Below are positions 42,778 through 49,290 of a stretch of DNA of 49,290 nt, in pieces. Under the pieces are notes generated by a model. The model did no database searches and was not told the origin of the DNA. It saw only the letters and a program-made list of their open reading frames with translations. Source of the stretch: Candidatus Thalassospirochaeta sargassi (lineage in GTDB: Bacteria; Spirochaetota; Spirochaetia; UBA9216); contig JAQQAL010000012.1 of NCBI GenBank assembly GCA_028532855.1, positions 1-49,290 on the forward strand. The letters are read 5' to 3'. The position numbers were made by a program, and so were the translations under genes. Position 1 is the stretch's first letter, and every line of letters begins with the position of its first letter.

Positions 42778-44337
42778 TCAATTGATGTATAATTCCTCTC
42801 CGTCAAAGAAAATAGTATAGGTTTTTTCCCGTCCATTTGGGTGACGCTTTAAAAAGGCCTCCGGTGAACAGCCTGAAAGTTCGTCAAGGATTTCAGGCCT
42901 CCGGCATAATTTTACGGGAAACTCCCTACCGGGGTTTGCGAAGGCTTGTTCCGCGGTTCTGCTCCATAGAATAAAGCTTTCAATAACAGGAAATAGTTTC
43001 TGTCTCCCGTTACTGTAAAACTCGGCTCTGATGAAATCAAGGACATTCAGGTTACGGTGGCGGTTAAACGCTTCAAATAATTCAGACGGAGTCAGTTCCA
43101 TAGCCTCGGTTACGGCATTAAACCATGGGAAGGCCTGCTCTTTGTTATAGAACTGGTCCACCGCTTCAGTAAGTTTCGCGGCGAGTGCAATATCCTCAGC
43201 GCTGAAACTGGTATTTGATATAATCTGATATTCCGGGAAGCCGATTTCTTTCAGGTTCAGCTCTTCCTTTCTTTCAGAGATTTCAGTTCCCGGAAGTACC
43301 GAAAGCGGGAATATATCGATATTATTGGGTACGGCTTTGACGGCAAAATCAAGCGATTCCCTGAAGCTGTTATAATTATCTGCCGGTAATCCGTATATTA
43401 AATCAATGCCGAAGCTCAGACCGTATTCGGACATCATGCGGCAGTTATTCTGGAATTTCTTCCTTGATAGCCTTCTGTTTACAATCTTACCCGCATCGGG
43501 GTTGATAGTCTGCAGACCTATCTGCAATGATATATTCAACTCGGACATCATGCTGCAGAGTTTCTCCGTCATAAGTTCAGCCCTTATCTCAAATGTATAA
43601 TGTGCTTCAGGATAAATCTCTGCAATTCTCGCCAATACTTTTTCAGCATGCCCGTGATTATAATTGAAGGTGGGATCAAGTACCCAGATTTTTTTAATTT
43701 CATTTTCTCTGAAAATATGAAGCTCAGCTCTCATTTTGTTCTCTGGTATAGTACGAACTGTTTTGCTGCCTCTTGATTCGTAGCAGAAGGCACAGCTGTA
43801 GGGGCATCCGCGTGAGACCTCCCATAATATTCCGCTGTGTTTTTTAATAACATCTGCGGCAGCAGGGTAGGGTGAAGGTGAACTCTCAAAATCTGCAGCA
43901 GGGGCGTCGATGAGTTGAGTTGTTTGATTGCCGCTGCAGCTTTCGGCAGTCAGGGCATCTACAATTGCTCGTTCTCCTTCTCCCCGGATTACTGCATCAA
44001 AGCATTCCGCGTTTAGAAATTGACTGTGATCAGCACTAGCCTGGGGACCGCCTGTGATAAGACGAATGGATGGATTCATAGCTCTGATGGCTGAAGCAAT
44101 GTTTATTATAGCCGAAGCATTCCAGGTGTATGCAGGAAAGCAGCAGGCGTCTGTACCGGATTCAGCAAGTTCCCTTGCTGCTGCATAGGCTGAAACAGGC
44201 AGATAATATTCTATCAGTCTGACGTCGGAATCGGAAGTCCGGGGATCAGCTTTTGTCGCAGCCTTTAGAATGGCTGCCGCAAGAGGGAATGCGGGAGGTG
44301 TTTCTTCTACGTGAATGGAAATGATGCTTATTGTCAT
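42778..44337 (-). CDS. B12-binding-domain radical SAM protein
   Basis: Radical SAM protein (519 aa). An N-terminal Rossmann-like, B12-binding-type domain (residues about 1-130, with ITGGPQASADH near 94-104) precedes the radical SAM core. The cluster motif is CPYSCAFC with Cys178, Cys182 and Cys185. ITGGPQ and FDAVIRGEGE are typical of this class (BchE/MiaB-like, DUF4080 group), although the canonical DxHxxG cobalamin motif is not obvious. The reaction is unknown. It ends 61 bp upstream of the Ig-like/ABC operon on the same strand, and may be co-transcribed with it. Confidence 0.85.
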   Translation of the reverse strand: MTISIISIHVEETPPAFPLAAAILKAATKADPRTSDSDVRLIEYYLPVSAYAAARELAESGTDACCFPAYTWNASAIINIASAIRAMNPSIRLITGGPQASADHSQFLNAECFDAVIRGEGERAIVDALTAESCSGNQTTQLIDAPAADFESSPSPYPAAADVIKKHSGILWEVSRGCPYSCAFCYESRGSKTVRTIPENKMRAELHIFRENEIKKIWVLDPTFNYNHGHAEKVLARIAEIYPEAHYTFEIRAELMTEKLCSMMSELNISLQIGLQTINPDAGKIVNRRLSRKKFQNNCRMMSEYGLSFGIDLIYGLPADNYNSFRESLDFAVKAVPNNIDIFPLSVLPGTEISERKEELNLKEIGFPEYQIISNTSFSAEDIALAAKLTEAVDQFYNKEQAFPWFNAVTEAMELTPSELFEAFNRHRNLNVLDFIRAEFYSNGRQKLFPVIESFILWSRTAEQAFANPGREFPVKLCRRPEILDELSGCSPEAFLKRHPNGREKTYTIFFDGEELYIN

Positions 44338-44405
44338 ATATTCTTCGCCTATAAAGATAACTGTATATTAAATGCAGCTGATATTCAATCGAGCATTCTA
44401 TGTTT

Positions 44406-44426
44406 GCACAAAAGTGCGTTTTGTGC
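44406..44426. promoter_or_regulatory. Inverted repeat between divergent genes
   Basis: GCACAAAA (44406-44413) and TTTTGTGC (44419-44426) form a perfect 8-bp inverted repeat with a 5-base centre. It lies between the divergent radical SAM gene and the unknown gene at 44493, a typical operator position. The cognate regulator is unknown. Confidence 0.5.
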
Positions 44427-44492
44427 CGAAAAACACTGGAAAGACTTCACATTTAATCGTAAATTAACCCTGAATTAACGGTAAAGACACAA

Positions 44493-45047
44493 ATGGGGAT
44501 AATAGCGAATTTGTCAAGAAAAAGTTTTAAAAAAATGCAAAAAACACTTGATTTTATAGAATCAAACTATTATTTTATCGATATAAGGCTTGGAGCCGAG
44601 GAGTATGGAATGACTCAGAGAAATAATAATGAAGTCCTAAAGGCAATGTTCCTGAAAGAAGGAATTGAATTCCCGAATGATGATGGATGGAACTCACTTG
44701 CTGAGCATGTTGAAGTTCATAATCAGTATCTTACTATGAAGCTTGGTTTCAATGTGACATGGAAAGATGCAGTATTTTCATGGTATGAGAATATTTACAC
44801 CCCTCTTTACAGAGCGATAATGAAGAGAAGTGTACTTAGAGCACTTCCTTCAATGACAACTGGTGAAATTTATCTTGCTGTATCAGACCACTGGTTTTAT
44901 CTCAAGGAAAGAGATGAAGACATCTCAGCCGAGATTGCAGCATATGATTTTGTTTACAGGAACAGAGAGCGAAAGAATCTTATTAAAAAGATGTTCAACT
45001 TTCATGGTTCAGACAATATGCCTAAAGGCAGGCTTTCAGCTGCCTGA
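44493..45047 (+). CDS. Protein of unknown function
   Basis: A 184-aa soluble protein without signal peptide or membrane segment, rich in aromatic and charged residues. I do not recognise the family. Two stretches have a similar pattern: EHVEVHNQYLTMKLGF with DAVFSWYENIY near residues 69-99, and DHWFYLKERDEDIS with AAYDFVYRN near 131-155. This suggests an internal repeat of an His-x-x-Tyr-Leu helix unit, vaguely like DUF4032-type proteins (low confidence). No clear ribosome-binding site precedes the ATG. A strong terminator follows, supporting that it is a real transcribed gene. Confidence 0.65.
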   Translation: MGIIANLSRKSFKKMQKTLDFIESNYYFIDIRLGAEEYGMTQRNNNEVLKAMFLKEGIEFPNDDGWNSLAEHVEVHNQYLTMKLGFNVTWKDAVFSWYENIYTPLYRAIMKRSVLRALPSMTTGEIYLAVSDHWFYLKERDEDISAEIAAYDFVYRNRERKNLIKKMFNFHGSDNMPKGRLSAA

Positions 45048-45069
45048 GGCAATATAATCAATAGCATGA

Positions 45070-45117
45070 AGCTGTTCGTCAGTACCGCCTAGCGGTTTCT
45101 GTGAACAGCTTTTTTTA
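45070..45117 (+). terminator. Strong rho-independent terminator
   Basis: AGCTGTTC (45070-45077) pairs with GAACAGCT (45103-45110), enclosing a second short stem ACCGC/GCGGT, followed by seven T residues. Confidence 0.88.
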
Positions 45118-45154
45118 TATATCATCTAAAAGATTACGAGATGTAAACTGAGAC

Positions 45155-45166
45155 TCACACGTGTGA
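45155..45166. repeat. 12-bp perfect palindrome
   Basis: TCACACGTGTGA lies in the gap between two convergent genes. It may be a protein-binding site; nothing else is visible. Confidence 0.5.
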
Positions 45167-45197
45167 TATCCGCTCCGGCATGGCGGCAGATTGCCCT

Positions 45198-47546
45198 CTA
45201 TATACTTTTTTGTTTTAAAATTCTCCAGCATCGGTGGATGTTTTTCTTTCGCTCGAAATCTGGATCGATGGTCTCTCCGCTTATCTCGGTGATATCCAGC
45301 TCATTTTCAATGTCCGCACTCAATTTGAATTTTCTGAAGTTGTTACAGAATATCAGTACCCCGTCCTCATTCAGTTTTGAGACCGTCAATCGAATCAGTT
45401 CCTCATGATCATTCTGAAGATCAAAGATTTCTACCCTATCTTTTGAATTGGAAAAGGTGGGTGGATCAAGATAGATTAAATCCCAGCTTCCCACAGCATT
45501 TTTCAACCATCTCATGCAGTCGGCCTTTACATAGGCGTGGCTGTCATTCCTGAAATTGTTGATTTTCATGTTTGCCTCTGCCCATTCCAGATAGGTCTTT
45601 GAGGTGTCGACGGATGTAGTCGATATTGCCCCGCCGGAGGCTGCATAGACGCTTGCCGTGCCTGTATAGCAGAACAAGTTCAGAAAGCTTTTTCCGTTTG
45701 CTTCTTCGCGCAGCAGTCTGCGTATCGGTCGGCTGTCCAGGAATATGCCTGTATCAAGATATGTGGTGGTATCTATAAAAAATTTGAGTTCATGCTCCTT
45801 GATCAATCTTCGGTTGGCTATGGGGTCAAGTTTCTTGACGCTGCTTTTTTTGTTGTACTGGCTGTTTCCGCGCTGTTTTGCTCTTGTTTTAAGTTTTACA
45901 GATGTTTCCGGAAGTTCCAGATAAGATTGTACCGCCTTTACAGCTTCATCAAGGCGTCTTGACGCTGCAACCCTGTCGATGGTTTTGGGCGGCATGTACT
46001 CCTGAATTACAACCTCGGGCGGATAAATATCAACAGCCGCGGAATACTCGGGCATATCGGCATCATAAAGCCTGTAGCAGCTGAGGCCGCTCTTTTTAAG
46101 CCAGTTCTTCAGGCGTTTTGAATTTTTCTTCAAACGGTTGTACATCATCTGTGAACCGGGCGATAGCTCCTCGTATGCCGGCCAGCTTGACTTTTTCCCG
46201 GTATCTCCATCCATTATCCCGGTTTTACAGGCTGTCCTGGTGCCGCGGTCTTCGCCGGTTGTTTTTCCTGCTGCAGGCTTGTCGTTGAACATCCGGAAGT
46301 GGGCGAGGGTGCAGCGCAGGCCGCCGTTGTAAACCGTATTAAGCTTATCAGCCCTTAGCCCAAGGGCATCAGAGAGTTCGCGATGACCCGTAAGCAGGCT
46401 TATCTTCCATCCGCGGTAGTCCCGCCTGAGCACTTCACCCATCCGGCGGTAGAATCCTATCATGTCATCGTCCCGGTTAAGGCGCTCACCGTATGGAGGG
46501 TTTACAGCCAGCATGCGGCTTCCGGAGCCTGAAACAACGGTATTTCCGTTATTCCCAGTCGATTTTTCAAGGGCTGCGGGAATCCCGTCTTCAAGAAAAT
46601 CGCCTGAGGCTACGTCAATTATTCCGACCCTAAGCAGTTCGGAAACCGGACTTGCACCTATGTTTGTGCGGGCGGTACGCACTGCCGTAGCGTTTATATC
46701 CCGGCCGAAAAACAATGTCCTGCCACAGGACGCCTGCTTTACAGCCTCAAGCCCCGCGCGCATACGTTCATGCGCTTCAGCCCTCAGTTTCTGCCAGAGT
46801 GCTTCATCATGCTTCAGCCATTTTTCAAAGCCAAAGCGTCTTCGGTTCAGCGCGGGTGCAATGTCCGCGGCCATCATGGCGGCTTCGGTTACTAATGTGC
46901 CGGAGCCGCACATCGGGTCAAGAAAGCACGGCGTGTCTGTTGTTCCAGAGGGCTGTCTGAGACCGGCCGCAAGTTCGGGCCATCCGCCGCGCATCAGCAC
47001 CGCAGCAGCAGTGTTTTCGCGCACGCCTGCGCGGACCGTCTCTAGGCGGTAGCCCCGTTTGTGCAGGCCTTCGCCTGAAAGGTCTATTGCTATTGCCGCG
47101 CGACTGAGTGTTATATGAATATGCAGCCTTATGTCGGGATTGTTTATATCTACGTTCGGTCTTGAACCGGTCAGCTTGCGCGCCCGGTCCACGATTCCGT
47201 CTTTAACAGACAGTGCGGCGTAATCCGGGGTACATATCTTTGTTTTGGTTAATGTCGCGTCTACGGCGAAGGTTGATGTCTGGGGGAAGTGATTTTCCCA
47301 TTCAAAACCTTCGGACGCCTTTCGGATATCCTCAGGAGCCTCGGCGTCGAAGGATAGAATTGGAAAAAGTATCCTGTTTGCTATGCGTGACCAGAGGCAT
47401 GCGCGATAGGCTGTCTCGAAGCCGCCGTTGAAACCTACTCCTCCATGTGATATCTGAAAATCCGTTGCTCCAAAGCTTTCAAGCTCCGATTTAAGCAGTT
47501 CTTCAAGATAAAATGGACAGGTGGCGAAAAAGGTGAAGCTTTCCAT
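45198..47546 (-). CDS. rlmL: Bifunctional 23S rRNA methyltransferase RlmKL
   Basis: A 782-aa fusion of two SAM methyltransferases that modify 23S rRNA (m2G2445 and m7G2069 in E. coli numbering). A THUMP-like RNA-binding N-terminal region (residues about 50-160) is followed by the RlmL domain with DPMCGSGTLVTEAA near 216 and AVNPPYGERL (NPPY motif). The C-terminal RlmK domain has LNLFCYTGTASVYAA near 627 and YLDPPTFSNSKD near 695. Length is a little above that of E. coli RlmKL. It starts 10 bp after udk, forming a two-gene unit. Confidence 0.92.
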   Translation of the reverse strand: MESFTFFATCPFYLEELLKSELESFGATDFQISHGGVGFNGGFETAYRACLWSRIANRILFPILSFDAEAPEDIRKASEGFEWENHFPQTSTFAVDATLTKTKICTPDYAALSVKDGIVDRARKLTGSRPNVDINNPDIRLHIHITLSRAAIAIDLSGEGLHKRGYRLETVRAGVRENTAAAVLMRGGWPELAAGLRQPSGTTDTPCFLDPMCGSGTLVTEAAMMAADIAPALNRRRFGFEKWLKHDEALWQKLRAEAHERMRAGLEAVKQASCGRTLFFGRDINATAVRTARTNIGASPVSELLRVGIIDVASGDFLEDGIPAALEKSTGNNGNTVVSGSGSRMLAVNPPYGERLNRDDDMIGFYRRMGEVLRRDYRGWKISLLTGHRELSDALGLRADKLNTVYNGGLRCTLAHFRMFNDKPAAGKTTGEDRGTRTACKTGIMDGDTGKKSSWPAYEELSPGSQMMYNRLKKNSKRLKNWLKKSGLSCYRLYDADMPEYSAAVDIYPPEVVIQEYMPPKTIDRVAASRRLDEAVKAVQSYLELPETSVKLKTRAKQRGNSQYNKKSSVKKLDPIANRRLIKEHELKFFIDTTTYLDTGIFLDSRPIRRLLREEANGKSFLNLFCYTGTASVYAASGGAISTTSVDTSKTYLEWAEANMKINNFRNDSHAYVKADCMRWLKNAVGSWDLIYLDPPTFSNSKDRVEIFDLQNDHEELIRLTVSKLNEDGVLIFCNNFRKFKLSADIENELDITEISGETIDPDFERKKNIHRCWRILKQKSI

Positions 47547-47556
47547 ACTATGGTGC

Positions 47557-48168
47557 CTATTTGAGGGTGGTGCGGATGAAGGATGTCAGCACCTGAAGCG
47601 CCATCTGATTGTATCCACCCTCGGGTATTATCAGATCGGCAAATGTTTTTGTGGGTTCTATAAACTCAATATGTCCCGGGCGCACTACTTCCATATACTG
47701 TTTAACGACCGAATCGACTGTTCGCCCGCGCTCTTCGATGTCGCGCTTCATCCTGCGGATGAATCTAACATCCGCAGGTGTATCTACAAAGAGTTTCAAA
47801 TCTACAAGATCACGAACCCTCTTGTCAGAGTAGATCATTATACCTTCATATATTATGACCTTCTGCGGTTTTATGTGTATGGTTTGGTCGGAGCGGCAGT
47901 GATGGACGAAGTCATACTGCGGCATGTCTACAGCCACGCCCTTCTTTAGTGCCGACAACTGTTCATACAGGAGATCTGTATCAAAGGCGTCGGGGTGGTC
48001 GAAGTTGAAGCCGGTAATGTTCTGGTTATTTACGTATGCTGCTGATTTATAATACATGTCCTGGGGTACGAAGACGAAGTCCGGGACTATCTCCTCAATC
48101 TGGCGGACTATTGTCGTTTTACCGGAACCTGAGCCGCCGCAGATCCCGATGATGTATGTCTTATCCAT
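47557..48168 (-). CDS. udk: Uridine kinase
   Basis: Nucleoside kinase (203 aa) phosphorylating uridine and cytidine. P-loop GICGGSGSGKTT is near residues 7-18; NFDHPDAFD near 55-63 and the later RRMKRDIEERGRT near 137-149 are family motifs. Normal length. First gene of udk-rlmKL on the minus strand. Confidence 0.93.
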   Translation of the reverse strand: MDKTYIIGICGGSGSGKTTIVRQIEEIVPDFVFVPQDMYYKSAAYVNNQNITGFNFDHPDAFDTDLLYEQLSALKKGVAVDMPQYDFVHHCRSDQTIHIKPQKVIIYEGIMIYSDKRVRDLVDLKLFVDTPADVRFIRRMKRDIEERGRTVDSVVKQYMEVVRPGHIEFIEPTKTFADLIIPEGGYNQMALQVLTSFIRTTLK

Positions 48169-48274
48169 GCGGCTGATTATATGATCTTTGACGGCAGTTG
48201 TCGAGCTTCAGCCATACCACTATTTAACAGTAATATCGATAGCGTTATTAAATATTGTCGTGTAGAATAACAGC

Positions 48275-48979
48275 ATGATACTCAGGATTCCCTGGCTGTT
48301 GCTATCCGCCGCAAATTTTATTATCCAGCTGCTCTATTTCTACCGCGATTCGAGCACTGGTTTATTTCGGGCTAAGAAGATAACAACTCCTCTGCTGTTG
48401 TTTTCCGGTTTGCTGATAGTGATTGTGAACCATAGCGGGGTTCCGCTTGTTCCTGGGGTAATTCTGCTTGCGATGGGGCTGGGGGAGCTTGGCATTGAGG
48501 GCTCAAGCGTTGTCGAAAAGCATGGGGGTGAAGAAGCCGGGGCAGGGGGCTCAATAATTGTGCTGCTAGCAGCTATCCTGTTTCTGCTTGTAAATATCTT
48601 CCTGGGTATCGTGCTGATTCATCGTAACGGTGCTGCGGGACTTCCGGCTGCTTCGGCAATTGCTATAGGTATTACCGGATTGAAGCTTGTTATAAGCATC
48701 AGGGTTTTTAAGCCGGAAGCAGTGGTGCGTACCCAGATGCTGCTCTACGGCGCAGGGCTTGCTGTTCTGTGTTCAGGCGGTATTGCCGATCTGATGAATG
48801 GGCTATCAAGATTGGGTCTTGCCGCCCTCGTTCTGGTTGTATCCGATACGCTGGTACTCATCCGCATGGGCGCCGGTTTTGATAAAAGCACCAAGTCCGG
48901 CTTTCGAACCCTGTTAATATTTCTGATTGTAATTCTGGTGCTGTACTATTTTTATATATGGCTGCTGATTTCTATCTAA
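48275..48979 (+). CDS. Integral membrane protein of unknown function
   Basis: A 234-aa protein made almost entirely of hydrophobic segments (about seven), with few charged loops (for example EKHGGEEAGAGGS near residues 87-99). It resembles YhhN/lysoplasmalogenase-like membrane proteins in overall plan, but I cannot confirm this. No clear ribosome-binding site precedes the ATG. Divergent from udk. Confidence 0.6.
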   Translation: MILRIPWLLLSAANFIIQLLYFYRDSSTGLFRAKKITTPLLLFSGLLIVIVNHSGVPLVPGVILLAMGLGELGIEGSSVVEKHGGEEAGAGGSIIVLLAAILFLLVNIFLGIVLIHRNGAAGLPAASAIAIGITGLKLVISIRVFKPEAVVRTQMLLYGAGLAVLCSGGIADLMNGLSRLGLAALVLVVSDTLVLIRMGAGFDKSTKSGFRTLLIFLIVILVLYYFYIWLLISI

Positions 48980-49290
48980 ACCTAATGTATTGTATAGAAC
49001 AGTGATTTATATTTTCTTTTAACATAAAAAAAAGCGATGAATTTGGAACCTTTCTTTTTTTAGAAAAAAAACACCAGGTAATCATCAATAGAACCATCCT
49101 GTACCACAGGCGATCTATATAAGGTTCTCTGGTATTGTTTTTCGTAATGCTGGGATCTGAAAAGTGATTGTTCCCCCCTGTTGCAAAGATGAAATCAGGC
49201 AGCAAGGGTCTTAAATACATCTTTGTATTTTTTATACATAGTGTCAATTCGTATAGGTTTCAAAATCATTATACCTGAATCATATTCTAC
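48980..49290. other. AT-rich region with possible gene remnant
   Basis: No convincing gene. A 91-codon minus-strand frame (48972-49247) has no recognisable domain and its C-terminal third looks like noise. A second minus-strand frame in the same place starts MYKKYKDVFKTLAA, stops, then stays open for some 45 codons, which might indicate a decayed gene. The segment also has runs such as TTTCTTTTTTT/AAAAAAAA around 49050-49070 that could end transcripts. Confidence 0.3.

Noticed and set aside
48972-49247. 91-codon minus-strand ORF as a real gene
   Set aside because: No recognisable motifs, its 3' third is low-complexity noise and it overlaps the end of the gene at 48275.

Overview
The window looks like chromosomal DNA of a free-living, probably anaerobic or fermentative bacterium, most likely a spirochaete (Spirochaetaceae-like). 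The support is indirect: moderate GC; exported binding proteins whose mature ends begin CGGSQE or NGQQ, a style I associate with spirochaetes; a UbiD/UbiA/UbiX menaquinone-type gene set; and many sugar transporters with LacI or DeoR regulators. No rRNA, tRNA or complete mobile element was seen, so the taxonomic call is inference.

Layout. 1-2130: distal (trailer) part of a type I-E CRISPR array with 35 repeats, read left to right; leader and cas genes are outside the window. 2411-5405: a NitT/TauT-type ABC importer split into two convergent halves (ATPase and permease on +, second permease and binding protein on -) whose permease genes overlap at their 3' ends. 5495-8409 (-): ubiD-ubiA-ubiX, matching the late prenylation and decarboxylation steps of futalosine-type menaquinone synthesis. 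8655-12408: cupin protein, a tiny ORF, a chemoreceptor and a LysE-family exporter. 12429-21874: a DeoR-controlled divergent catabolic locus with an AldA-like aldehyde dehydrogenase, a CoA-acylating aldehyde dehydrogenase, an acetyl-CoA hydrolase/CoA-transferase, an HMG-CoA-lyase-like enzyme, a two-subunit transketolase and an MFS transporter.

21965-38345 is a large inositol locus. It has two closely related LacI repressors, an RbsBAC-type importer, a cytidylate-kinase-like protein, iolB-iolC-iolJ-iolD-iolG-iolE, two more xylose-isomerase-like TIM barrels and a second Gfo/Idh/MocA dehydrogenase. Four AAACGTTT-centred operators next to promoters tie it together. No iolA is visible. 38422-45047: AEC-family transporter; an iron-complex/cobalamin-type ABC importer in a tight operon with a small secreted Ig-like protein; a radical SAM protein; and an unrecognised protein. 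45198-49290: rlmKL-udk, a membrane protein of unknown function, and an uninterpreted AT-rich end.

The best candidates for something undescribed are three. One is the DeoR-controlled transketolase/acyl-CoA pathway, whose substrate I cannot assign. The second is the convergent transporter attached to menaquinone late-step genes (possible precursor salvage). The third is the small Ig-like protein built into the metal/corrinoid uptake operon. Smaller points are a probable tandem duplication of about 21 spacers in the CRISPR array and three consecutive hairpins between the transketolase subunit genes.
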